Shown piece by piece: positions 15,394 through 23,584 of a stretch of 64,000 bases of DNA. The position numbers and the translations under genes were made by a program. This DNA comes from Candidatus Tepidifontimicrobium thermophilum (GTDB lineage: Bacteria; Sysuimicrobiota; Sysuimicrobiia; Sysuimicrobiales; Sysuimicrobiaceae). The first letter of the stretch is position 1; each line of letters opens with the position of its first letter. The stretch covers positions 1 to 64,000 of the forward strand of contig JAVKKH010000001.1 in NCBI GenBank assembly GCA_031296405.1. The letters are read 5' to 3'. The notes under the pieces are model-generated. The model searched no databases and was not told the origin of the DNA. It saw only the letters and a list, made by a program, of their open reading frames with translations.

Positions 15394-17250
15394 CTAACGG
15401 GTGAGGTAGTAGGGGACGTCCGCCAGGACCTTGTACCGGCGTAGCCTCCGCTGCCGGAACAGGAGGGCGAACTTCAGCATCAGGGCGGTCTGGTTGTGCA
15501 GGAGGTGGTGCCACCACTTGCGCGGCACGAACTCCGGCAGGACCACCGTCAGAGCGGTGTCGGGGCCGGCTTCCCGCTGGACCTGGTCCAGGTACAGGAG
15601 GATGGGACCCACCACGGACCGGTAGGGGGAGGGCAGGACCACCAGAGGAACGTCGGGCACCCAGCGCTCCCACTTCCGTTCGATCTCCTCCCGCGCCCCA
15701 GGCTCGATCTCCACGTAGACCGCCGTGACGTCGTCACTGACGGCCTTCGCGTACCGGAGGGCTTCCAGGACTCCACGGTGGACGTTGTTCACCGGGACGA
15801 TGACCTTGTGGGCCCGGAAGGGACGGGGCAGTTTGGCCCGTTCCAGGGACAGCTGGTGCTTCAGGTCCTCGTAGTGGCGGTGGATGGCCCGCATGAGCAC
15901 CACGAAGGAGCCGATGACGAAGACCGTGATCCACGCCCCGTCGAGGAACTTGATCACCGCCACCTCGACCCCCACGGCCGCGGTACACAGCGCCCCGAAC
16001 CCGTTGATGCCGAGCTTCAGCCGCCACTGGCCGCTGCGTTCAGTCCACCAGTGCCGCACCATGCCTGCCTGGGACAGGGTGAAGGCCACGAAGACGCCCA
16101 CCATGTACAGGGGAATGAGGTTGTGCACGGTCGCTCGGAAGATCACGATGAGGAGGGAGGCGGTGGCGCCGAGGAGCAGGATCCCGTTCGCGAACACCAG
16201 GCGGTCTCCGAGGTTGGCCAGCTGTCGCGGCAGGTAGCGGTCGCGGGCGAGGATGGAGGCGAGGCGGGGGAAATCCGCGAAGGCGGTGTTGGCGGCGAGG
16301 ACGAGGATGAGCATGGTCGCCGCCTGTACCGCGTAGTAGGGCCAGCTGCCTTCGAACACTGCCCGGGCGATCTGGGACACGACCGTCTCCTCCTCCCGCG
16401 GGAGGATGCCCATCTCCCGGGCCAGGACGCCCGTTCCGAAGAAGAAACTGCCCAGCAGGGCGACCATCAGAAGCAGCACACGGCTCGCGTTGCGCGGCTC
16501 CGGCGGGTAGAAGGCCTGCACCCCGTTGCTCACCGCCTCGATCCCGGTGAGGGCGGCGGTGCCGGAGGCAAAGGCCCGCAGCAGGAGGAGCAGGGTGAGG
16601 GGCTGAACCTGGGCCGGCGGCTCGGCGGGGGTGAGGTCCGGCAGCGTACCGTTCAGCCAGCGCCAGACGCCGAACGTGATCACGGCGCCGAAGGCGAGGA
16701 TGAAGGAGTAGGTGGGGATGGCGAAAATCGTTCCCGACTCGCGCACCCCCCGCAGGTTTGCCACGGTGATCAGCGCGATGAAGCCCAGGGCGAGCTCTAC
16801 CCGGTGGGGGTAGAGCTCGGGCAGGGCCGAGGTGATCGCCGCTACCCCGGCGGAGATGCTCACTGCCACGGTGAGGATGTAGTCCACGAGGAGGGCTGCC
16901 GCGGCCACCAAGCCGGGTAGCAGACCCAGGTTCTCGTGGGCGACGATGTACGCACCTCCCCCCGAGGGGTACGCGTGGATCGTCTGGTAGTAGGAGATGG
17001 CGACGATGGCCATCAGGGCGACGATGGCCAAGGAGACCGGGACGGTGAGCGCGACGGCCCCAACCCCTGCCAGAACAAGGACGCGAAGGATCTCTTCCGT
17101 AGCGTAGGCGCTGCTCGACAGGGCGTCCGCCCCGAAGACCGCCAGACCCTTGACCTTGGTAAGCCTCTCGTGGCGCAGGCGTTGCGTTTCGAGGGGGCTG
17201 CCCACGAGGGCCCGCCAGAGGGTGGCCGGAAGCGCTCTGGCCCTTAGCAC
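15394..17250 (-). CDS. APC superfamily amino acid permease
   Basis: 618 residues with about 12 membrane segments in the first 450. The family marker near the N-terminus is VFGADALSSSAYATEEIL, followed by AYPSGGGAYIVAHENLG. A soluble C-terminal part of about 150 residues (VIVPVNNVHRGVLEALRYAK) has the look of a UspA-like regulatory domain, common in this permease subgroup. It should move amino acids or a related cation across the inner membrane. The first start is GTG 17250, with no ribosome site but a TATATA seven bases upstream; translation may be leaderless. Confidence 0.88.
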   Translation of the reverse strand: MLRARALPATLWRALVGSPLETQRLRHERLTKVKGLAVFGADALSSSAYATEEILRVLVLAGVGAVALTVPVSLAIVALMAIVAISYYQTIHAYPSGGGAYIVAHENLGLLPGLVAAAALLVDYILTVAVSISAGVAAITSALPELYPHRVELALGFIALITVANLRGVRESGTIFAIPTYSFILAFGAVITFGVWRWLNGTLPDLTPAEPPAQVQPLTLLLLLRAFASGTAALTGIEAVSNGVQAFYPPEPRNASRVLLLMVALLGSFFFGTGVLAREMGILPREEETVVSQIARAVFEGSWPYYAVQAATMLILVLAANTAFADFPRLASILARDRYLPRQLANLGDRLVFANGILLLGATASLLIVIFRATVHNLIPLYMVGVFVAFTLSQAGMVRHWWTERSGQWRLKLGINGFGALCTAAVGVEVAVIKFLDGAWITVFVIGSFVVLMRAIHRHYEDLKHQLSLERAKLPRPFRAHKVIVPVNNVHRGVLEALRYAKAVSDDVTAVYVEIEPGAREEIERKWERWVPDVPLVVLPSPYRSVVGPILLYLDQVQREAGPDTALTVVLPEFVPRKWWHHLLHNQTALMLKFALLFRQRRLRRYKVLADVPYYLTR

Positions 17251-17284
17251 AATAGGCTATATACTCCCGGGCTCCCAGGCGCGC
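17251..17284 (-). promoter_or_regulatory. candidate promoter placing the APC permease start at the mRNA 5' end
   Basis: On the minus strand TATATA ends seven bases before the GTG of the permease, and TTGCGC lies 17 bases upstream of it. That would put transcription start at or next to the start codon. No Shine-Dalgarno sequence is present, unlike almost every other gene here. This is a reading by eye, without experimental support. Confidence 0.35.
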
Positions 17285-17304
17285 AAGCCGGGACTCCGAC
17301 CTGG

Positions 17305-17727
17305 TCACCGCGGGGGGATGCCCAGCAGGTCCCGCACGGACTGGCGGCGCAGGTACCGGGTGTCCATGGCGCGCAGGGCGGTGTGCTCCAGGAAGGCGAG
17401 GCGGGCTCGGGGGTCGCGGCAAAACACCACTTCCCCCTGCGCGGCGGCCAGGGCGACGCCGATGGGGGCGTCGTTCAAGGCCGTGACGTCCACTGGCAGG
17501 CCGGTCGCCCTCTCCAGGTTCGCGGCTAGACCCAGGGCCACGGCCAGGCCATCCTGCACGTCCTCGGCCAGATAGACGGCCACGTCCACGTCTTCAAAGG
17601 CGAGTCCCTGCGTGACAGAGCCGAACAGGTACGCGAACAGCACCGGGGGAGTCTCGGCCATCACCCGGGCGAGGGCAGCGACGAGGCCCTCTCTCTCCTC
17701 GCGGCTCAAGGGGGGGTGGTGGGACAC
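17305..17727 (-). CDS. MntA-type nucleotidyltransferase antitoxin
   Basis: 140 residues from GTG 17727. The minimal nucleotidyltransferase motif is clear: GSVTQGLAFEDVDVAVYL, with Gly36-Ser37 and the Asp46/Asp48 pair. In characterised MntA-HepT systems this protein AMPylates the HEPN partner on a tyrosine and silences its RNase activity. It follows the HepT-like gene by one base. The open frame extends upstream into hepT and is not used. Confidence 0.82.
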   Translation of the reverse strand: MSHHPPLSREEREGLVAALARVMAETPPVLFAYLFGSVTQGLAFEDVDVAVYLAEDVQDGLAVALGLAANLERATGLPVDVTALNDAPIGVALAAAQGEVVFCRDPRARLAFLEHTALRAMDTRYLRRQSVRDLLGIPPR

Positions 17728-17728
17728 C

Positions 17729-18133
17729 TCAGCTCTCCAGCTCCTGCGCCACGGCCTTCCCCACCTGCTCCAGGAACGCCTCAAGATCCCCCAGGTGCGT
17801 GCGGAGGATGGCATGGACCCGGGAGTCGTCCACCCTGCCATAAGCGTGCACCAGGAGGTTCCGCAGGCGGGCCATGCTGGACAGGCGCGCAGCGAGGTCC
17901 GGCGGGATCACGGCAAGCTGGCCCAGGAGTTCGAAGCATCCGGGGTAGCTGTCCGGAGCCCGCCCGTGGCGGGCGCACAGGTGGGTGCAGATCGCAGCCG
18001 CGGCCTCCACCACCACGATGAGCCCGTACCGGGCGGCGCGGGTCTTTTCCGGGTCTCCGGTGAAGGCAGCCTCGGGGATTGCCGCGTAGGCCCGCAGGCG
18101 GTCAAGCTCGCTGCGGATGTCCGCAGCCCGCAT
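17729..18133 (-). CDS. HepT-type HEPN toxin (RNase)
   Basis: 134 residues from ATG 18133, preceded by GGAG. All-helical, with the HEPN active-site motif RNLLVHAYGRVDD (Arg91, His96), and Tyr98 at the position AMPylated by MntA in known pairs. It is predicted to cleave RNA when unmodified. The gene lies directly upstream of the MntA-type nucleotidyltransferase. A TTG at 18169 is a weaker alternative start immediately after the preceding gene. Confidence 0.82.
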   Translation of the reverse strand: MRAADIRSELDRLRAYAAIPEAAFTGDPEKTRAARYGLIVVVEAAAAICTHLCARHGRAPDSYPGCFELLGQLAVIPPDLAARLSSMARLRNLLVHAYGRVDDSRVHAILRTHLGDLEAFLEQVGKAVAQELES

Positions 18134-18171
18134 GCGGATCAGCTCCAGGTTCAGGGGCAGGGGGCGCAAGC

Positions 18172-19032
18172 TCAGGGGGCCTCCCGGAGTTCCACCACGC
18201 GGGCGGACGTCACCCGCAGGAGGTCCTGCGGCGAGATGGCGACCAGGGTGTTGGGATCTCCGGCACCTGCGTAAACCAGATCCGCGACCAGCAGCGCGTC
18301 GTCCATGAACACGACCACGGGGGTGGCGTGCCCCACGGGCGGCACCGCACCTGCAGGGAAACCCGTCAGCCGGGCCACCGTTTCGGGGTCCGCGGCCCGG
18401 ACCCGGTCGGCCCCGCAGGCGCGGGCGAGCTTGTCGGTGCTGACCCGGTAGGCTCCGGACACCAGGGCCAGGACGGGCTGCCCGTCCGCCAGGAACAGCA
18501 CCGACTTCACGATGCGGTCCGGGGTGGTCCCCAGCGCCCGGGCGGCTTCGAAGGCGGTGCGGGTGCTCTGGGAGAACCGGTGCAGGCGGAACGAGGCGTT
18601 CTTCCGCCGGAGCTCCGCTGCTACGCGGGACACGCGGTCCGCGGCAAGGCCCAGCACCTCCCGGCACGCCTCCACGTCCTGCTCCATCTGGGCCCGCAGG
18701 GCCTCCGCGGAGTCGAACGCCAGCACGGGACGCAGCCAGCGCACCACCTCCACCTCGACCGTCTCGGGGGTGACGTCCAGCACGTGGTCCAGGACGTGCA
18801 CCTCCAGAGAGGGCTCCTCCTCGCCGAAGGAGGGGACCGGACCGTAGTGCAGGGCGCCCGGATAGGTGCGGTTCCCGATGCGCACCCAGCACGCGTAGAT
18901 ACCGTGGGGGAGCGACAGCCCCTCCGGTACCCTCAGGTTGACTGTGGGGAAACCCAGATGCTTGCCCCGGCCCTTGCCAGGGACCCTCTGTGCCTGGAAC
19001 CGCAAGCCTAGGGTCTCCACGACAGTGCCCAC
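18172..19032 (-). CDS. riboflavin kinase domain fused to YbaK-type aminoacyl-tRNA deacylase
   Basis: 286 residues. Residues 1 to about 125 are a riboflavin kinase (flavokinase) domain: GKGRGKHLGFPTVNL binds ATP/Mg, and SLEVHVLDHVLDVTPETVEV holds the region of the catalytic Glu. The FMN adenylyltransferase half of bacterial RibF is absent. Residues about 140-285 are a YbaK/ProX-type editing domain, with DRIVKSVLFL (catalytic Lys), TGFPAGAVPPVG and GAGDPNTLVAI. So one chain appears to combine FMN synthesis with hydrolysis of mischarged tRNA. GTG 19032 overlaps the ExoD gene by 25 bases. Confidence 0.85.
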   Translation of the reverse strand: MGTVVETLGLRFQAQRVPGKGRGKHLGFPTVNLRVPEGLSLPHGIYACWVRIGNRTYPGALHYGPVPSFGEEEPSLEVHVLDHVLDVTPETVEVEVVRWLRPVLAFDSAEALRAQMEQDVEACREVLGLAADRVSRVAAELRRKNASFRLHRFSQSTRTAFEAARALGTTPDRIVKSVLFLADGQPVLALVSGAYRVSTDKLARACGADRVRAADPETVARLTGFPAGAVPPVGHATPVVVFMDDALLVADLVYAGAGDPNTLVAISPQDLLRVTSARVVELREAP

Positions 19033-19661
19033 CGGACGAACGCCCGCAGCGCTTCCACGCCGAAGCCCACCAGGGCCAGCACCACCCCGGCCAGCCCGGT
19101 CCCCACCAGCAGGAATACCCCGTCCCGGTTCATCAGGCCGATGCCTACCGCCAGCATGGAAAGCCCGGGGAGCGTGTTCAAAAAGGGGAGGGGCAGGAAC
19201 AGCACGACCCCCATGAGCAGGACCACCACCGAGGAAGCCCGGAGTAAAGCCTCGTCACTGAGCGGGGTCCAGCGCGGCCGGGAGAACCGCTCCACCCGCT
19301 GCAGGACGGATACCCCGCGGGTGCGCAGCCGCTCCGCGGCCCTGCCGGACAGCCGGTACTCCGATAGCCGGCGCGGCAGCCACGGCCGGCGGCGGCCCGC
19401 CGCCATCTGGAGGGCGCCCACCACGTACAGGAGGCCCACCCCCGCTGCGGACCCCGGGGGGAGGACGGGGATCAGGGTGACCAGGCTCAGGAGGATGATC
19501 AGGAGCCCGAAGCCCCGCTCTTCCATGCGCTCCGCCAGCTGCCCCACCGTCACGGGGCCGGAGGAAGCCTCCGAAAGCGCTTCCTCCAGGATGCGGGAGA
19601 GGGGGAGCTCGCCAGGCGGAACGTGTGCGGACGACGTGGTGCCACCTACCCGCGTGTCCAT
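19008..19661 (-). CDS. ExoD family exopolysaccharide-synthesis protein
   Basis: 217 residues. It opens with a soluble helix pair (LSRILEEALSEASSGPVTVGQLAERMEERGFGLLIILLSLVTLIPVLPPGS), which is the ExoD signature: PVTVGQL, then a membrane run with a Pro-rich turn. Two further hydrophobic segments occupy the C-terminal half. In rhizobia ExoD affects exopolysaccharide and alkaline tolerance; the biochemical role is unclear. ATG 19661 starts 26 bases after the oxidase gene stop, consistent with one operon. Confidence 0.82.
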   Translation of the reverse strand: MDTRVGGTTSSAHVPPGELPLSRILEEALSEASSGPVTVGQLAERMEERGFGLLIILLSLVTLIPVLPPGSAAGVGLLYVVGALQMAAGRRRPWLPRRLSEYRLSGRAAERLRTRGVSVLQRVERFSRPRWTPLSDEALLRASSVVVLLMGVVLFLPLPFLNTLPGLSMLAVGIGLMNRDGVFLLVGTGLAGVVLALVGFGVEALRAFVRWALSWRP

Positions 19662-19687
19662 CTCCGACTAGTGTAGCCCACCGGAGC

Positions 19688-20803
19688 TCACTGGAAGCGC
19701 CGCAGGGACAGGAACCCCACGGGCAGCCGGCTGGCACCTTCCGTGGCGAGGTCCGCGGCCACCTCCCCCACCACGCTGGTGAACTTGAACCCGTGGCCCG
19801 AGCAGGCGGAGCAGATCACCACGTTTCCGAACTCGGGGTGTCGGTCCAGCACAAAGTGCTCGTCCTGGGTGTTCGTGTAGAGGCAGGTGGCCGCGTCCTC
19901 CAGCTCGCCGTCGGCCTCCGGGAGCCGCAGCCTCAGCTGGGCCCGCAGCCACCCGGCCTCCTCGGGTCGCACCGGCGGTACACGGTCGGGGTGGACGGTC
20001 TGGCCGCCGTGGTGGCGCGCCGCCTTAAACCCGCGTCCGCCCACCGCGGGGATCCCGTAGAAGAACCCCTCCGGGGTCTCCCACACGAAAACCGGGAACC
20101 GGTCCGGAGTGAACCACTCCGGCCGCCGGGGCCTGAACCAGAACACCACCTGGCGCTCCACGGAGAGCTCGAGCGGGCAGCGGACCACCTCCGGCATCCA
20201 CGGTCCCGCCGCCAGCACGAGGCTGCCGGCTTCCTCCGTACCCCCGTCGGTACGGACCCACACCCGCGCGCCGTCGCTGTGCCAGTCCAAGACCCGGGTG
20301 TGAAAGCGCAGCTCCGCGCCGTGGGAGACCGCCAGCTCTTGGTGGGCCCGCACGCAGGCTTCGGGAAAGAGGACGCCCGCCCGCGGCTCGTACAGCGCCT
20401 GCTCGTCCTCGGCGAGCCGGAAGGCGGGGAACCTGGCGCGGACGTCGGCGGCGCTCAACAGCTCGTGGGGCAGGCCGTACTCCCGGGCGCTGCGCAGGGC
20501 TCCGGACACCAGGGCGCCGGTGGCCGGGCCCACCATGAGACCGCCGCAGATGCGGAGGAGTTCCGTGCCGGTGCGCTGCTGGAGGTCCTGCCACAGCTCG
20601 TACGCCCGCAGCAGCAGGGGCACGTAGTGGGGGTGCTCGAAGTACGCCTGTCGCGTGATGCGGGTGCGGCCGTGGCTGGAACCCCGGTCGTGCCCGGGCC
20701 CGAACTGCTCAAGGCCCAGCACCCGCAGGCGGCGGCGAGCCAGGTGGTAGGCGGCTGAGCTGCCGGCTCCGCCTAGCCCGACGACGACGGCGTCGTACGC
20801 CAA
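19688..20803 (-). CDS. FAD-dependent oxidase, monomeric sarcosine oxidase/N-methyltryptophan oxidase type
   Basis: 371 residues from TTG 20803, eight bases after GGAGG. The N-terminal dinucleotide-binding motif is VVVGLGGAGSSAAYHLARR. The segment ATCLYTNTQDEHFVLD matches the family region whose cysteine carries covalent FAD. GHGFKFTSVVGEVAADL near the end is the conserved GHGFKxxP-like flavin site. It should oxidise an N-methyl amino acid or related amine with O2, giving aldehyde and H2O2. The neighbouring aldehyde dehydrogenase could consume such an aldehyde, but that link is inference. Confidence 0.88.
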   Translation of the reverse strand: MAYDAVVVGLGGAGSSAAYHLARRRLRVLGLEQFGPGHDRGSSHGRTRITRQAYFEHPHYVPLLLRAYELWQDLQQRTGTELLRICGGLMVGPATGALVSGALRSAREYGLPHELLSAADVRARFPAFRLAEDEQALYEPRAGVLFPEACVRAHQELAVSHGAELRFHTRVLDWHSDGARVWVRTDGGTEEAGSLVLAAGPWMPEVVRCPLELSVERQVVFWFRPRRPEWFTPDRFPVFVWETPEGFFYGIPAVGGRGFKAARHHGGQTVHPDRVPPVRPEEAGWLRAQLRLRLPEADGELEDAATCLYTNTQDEHFVLDRHPEFGNVVICSACSGHGFKFTSVVGEVAADLATEGASRLPVGFLSLRRFQ

Positions 20804-20816
20804 CCCCTCCGCCTCC

Positions 20817-21185
20817 TCACGGCGGCCGCAGTCTTCGGGCGGCCCACTTCCCCGACCCGGCTGGACCACGGTACACGCCCGAACTGCGTCCGTCCTCCAC
20901 AGTTCCTTCGAACGTAAGGACGGCAACTCCTCCACGCAACACGCCCCACCGCACCCGCGAGCCCTCCACCACGCCGTCCACCCGCGCGTCGGAAAACCAT
21001 GTCCCGCTCACCTGGATGCGGCCCGAGATCCGGTTCCCGCGCTGGGTCACGTGGACCCGGAAGGTGCCGCGGCTCGTGCCGTCCGCGGAGTCCCACTCGC
21101 CCTCCCACGTACCAGCCACGTCGGGCGGCCGGGCGCAGGCAGCCAGCACGAGGGTTGCGAGGAGGCAGCCGGCCCTCAGACTCAC
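20817..21185 (-). CDS. small predicted lipoprotein
   Basis: 122 residues from GTG 21185, overlapping the ALDH stop by four bases (GTGA). A hydrophobic run ends in the lipobox LVLAAC. The mature part begins PPDVAGTWEGEWDSADGT, a pattern typical of small beta-barrel lipoproteins, with a Ser/Thr/Gly-rich remainder. No enzymatic motif is visible. It is sandwiched between the aldehyde dehydrogenase and the FAD oxidase in one operon. Confidence 0.7.
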   Translation of the reverse strand: MSLRAGCLLATLVLAACARPPDVAGTWEGEWDSADGTSRGTFRVHVTQRGNRISGRIQVSGTWFSDARVDGVVEGSRVRWGVLRGGVAVLTFEGTVEDGRSSGVYRGPAGSGKWAARRLRPP

Positions 21186-23584
21186 TCGCCGTGCGGGACC
21201 CAGATGTTCTTGACTTGCGTGGCCTGGCGCAGGAACGGGTGGCCCTCTGCCCAACGTGGGTCGAGCCAGTCACGGGGTCCGGTGCAGGTCCACGTGCGCT
21301 TGAGGTTGCCTGCGGACTCCCGCTCCACCGCGGCCGCACCCTCCGGCGTACCGAAGTACCACACTGCGTCCACGTCGTCGTGCTGGGCCAGGACCGCCGC
21401 CAGGGCTTCCCGGTCTCCGGTGACGATGTTGATCACCCCACCGGGCACGTCGGAAGTGTCCAGGACCTGGTAGAAGTCGGTCGCCGCCAGCGGGTGTCGG
21501 GGAGAGGGGATCGCCACCACGGTGTTGCCCAGGGCCACTGCAGGCGCCACCAGGGAAACGAAGCCGAGGAGGGGGAACTCGTCCGGACAGGCGACCCCGA
21601 CCACGCCCACGGGCTCGTGCACGGCGAAGGCCAGCAGGCGGGCGTCCGCGGTGGCGTGCACCGCACCGTCGAATTTGTCCGCCCAGGCGGCGTAGGTGAA
21701 CAGCCGTTCCACCCCCGCCTGCACCTCCCGCTCCGCGAGCTCCGGCTCGCCGGTCATGGCCGCGATGCGCCGGGCGAACTCCTCGGCACGGGCGTGTAGG
21801 TTCTCCGCCACGTAGTACAGGACCTGGGCACGGGCGTGGGCCGAGGCCGCGCTCCAGGCCGCCAGGGCAGTGCGGGCGGCCTCTACGGCGTTGCGGACGT
21901 CCTTGCGGTCACCCTCCCCCACCTCGCCCACCAGCCGACCGTCGGGGCCGAACACGTACCGCACGTACGGGGCATCGGGGCGTACCTGGCGGCCGCCTAC
22001 GTACAGCTTCGGAGTGCGGTCGATGGCCGCAGGGGCGGCGGCGTGGCCCGAGGGCCCCCCAGCGGCCTCCGGGGTCGCCCAGCCCGCGCCGGGCCAGACG
22101 AAGACCCGCGGGGGTTCCGCGGGCTGGAGGTACTCCCACATCCCTTCCCGGCCACCCTCGCGGCCGAAGCCGCTCTCCCGGTAGCCGCCGAAGCCGCTGG
22201 CGGCGTCGAACAGGTTGGTGGAGTTCACCCACACGGTACCCGCCTGGAGCCGCCGGGCCACGTCCAGGGCCAGGTTCAGGTTCTCCGTCCACACGCTCGC
22301 CGCGAGGCCGTAGCGGGTGTTGTTGGCCAGAGCGACGGCCTCTGCGGGACTCCGGAAGGTCATGCTGACCAACACCGGGCCGAAGATCTCCACCTGAGCG
22401 AGGGTACTGGCCGGGGAGACGTCGGTGAACAGGGTGGGTGGGAAGAACAGGCCGTCCTGTGGCACGGCCCAGGAAGGCTGCCACATGCGGGCTCCCTCCC
22501 GTAGGCCGACCTCGCAGAGGTGCCGGATGCGCTCCAGCTGCACGGGGGCCACGATGGCGCCCATGTCCACGGCCTTATCCAGCGGGTCTCCCACCCGGAG
22601 CTTCTCCATGCGGGACCGCAGCTTGGCGAGGAACCGGTCGGCGATGCTTTCCTGCAGCAGCAGCCGGGAGCCCGCACAGCACACCTGGCCCTGGTTGAAC
22701 CAGATGCTATCCACCACGCCCTCCACCGCCGCGTCCAGGTCTGCGTCCTCGAACACCACGAAGGGAGACTTCCCCCCCAGCTCCAGGGAAAGCCGCTTGC
22801 CGGTCCCCGCGGTGAGCTGGCGGATCCGCCGCCCCACCTCCGTGGATCCGGTGAAGGCGATCTTGTCCACCTCCGGGTGCTGGACGATCAGTTCCCCGGT
22901 GCGGCCGTCGCCGGTGACCACGTTCACCACGCCTGGAGGGAGTCCCACCTCCAGGAGGATCTCGCACAGGGCCAGGGCGGTGAGCGGGGTGTGCTCTGCG
23001 GGCTTGAGGACCACGGTGGACCCTGCGGCCAGGGCGGGCGCCAGCTTCCATGCGACCATCAGAAGGGGGAAGTTCCACGGGATGATCTGCCCGACCACGC
23101 CCACAGGTTCGTGGCCGGGAAACTCTCGGCTCCGCAGCTGGGCCCACCCCGCGTGGTGGTAGAAGTGCCGCGCTACCAGGGGGACGTCGACGTCGCGGCT
23201 TTCACGGATGGGCTTGCCGTTGTCCAGGGTCTCCAGCACGGCCAACAGGCGCGCGTGCTTCTGCACCTGGCGAGCGACGGCGTACAGGTAGCGGGCCCGC
23301 ACGTGGTCAGCAGTCCGGCTCCACCCGGGCAGGGCCTCCCGTGCGGCCCGCACCGCCCGCTCCACGTCCTCCGGCCCGGCCTGTGGTACGTGCGCCAGCA
23401 GCTCCCCCGTGGCGGGGTTTCGGGTCTCGAACCACTCCCGGCTCGTGGGCTCCACCCACTGGTTCCCGATGAACAGGCGGAAACGCCGTCCGCGGGCGTC
23501 CAGCCAGCGCAGGACGGGCTTCGGGTCCTCCGGCGCCGGGCCGTACGCCAGGGTCTCGAGAGCCTCGCGGACCTGGGAGCTCAC
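21182..23584 (-). CDS. ALDH16-like tandem aldehyde dehydrogenase
   Basis: 800 residues from GTG 23584 (GTGA overlap with deoC). The first aldehyde dehydrogenase domain (about residues 30-500) is complete: IIPWNFPLLMVAWKLAPAL, LSLELGGKSPFV (general-base Glu near 266) and FNQGQVCCAGSRLLL (nucleophile Cys near 301). The second domain (about 530-800) keeps the fold (VGVVGVACPDEFPLLGFVSL) but has no GQxC motif and is shorter, the layout of the ALDH16 family. It should oxidise an aldehyde to the acid with NAD(P). Coupling to deoC suggests acetaldehyde from deoxyribose 5-phosphate. Confidence 0.9.
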   Translation of the reverse strand: MSSQVREALETLAYGPAPEDPKPVLRWLDARGRRFRLFIGNQWVEPTSREWFETRNPATGELLAHVPQAGPEDVERAVRAAREALPGWSRTADHVRARYLYAVARQVQKHARLLAVLETLDNGKPIRESRDVDVPLVARHFYHHAGWAQLRSREFPGHEPVGVVGQIIPWNFPLLMVAWKLAPALAAGSTVVLKPAEHTPLTALALCEILLEVGLPPGVVNVVTGDGRTGELIVQHPEVDKIAFTGSTEVGRRIRQLTAGTGKRLSLELGGKSPFVVFEDADLDAAVEGVVDSIWFNQGQVCCAGSRLLLQESIADRFLAKLRSRMEKLRVGDPLDKAVDMGAIVAPVQLERIRHLCEVGLREGARMWQPSWAVPQDGLFFPPTLFTDVSPASTLAQVEIFGPVLVSMTFRSPAEAVALANNTRYGLAASVWTENLNLALDVARRLQAGTVWVNSTNLFDAASGFGGYRESGFGREGGREGMWEYLQPAEPPRVFVWPGAGWATPEAAGGPSGHAAAPAAIDRTPKLYVGGRQVRPDAPYVRYVFGPDGRLVGEVGEGDRKDVRNAVEAARTALAAWSAASAHARAQVLYYVAENLHARAEEFARRIAAMTGEPELAEREVQAGVERLFTYAAWADKFDGAVHATADARLLAFAVHEPVGVVGVACPDEFPLLGFVSLVAPAVALGNTVVAIPSPRHPLAATDFYQVLDTSDVPGGVINIVTGDREALAAVLAQHDDVDAVWYFGTPEGAAAVERESAGNLKRTWTCTGPRDWLDPRWAEGHPFLRQATQVKNIWVPHGE

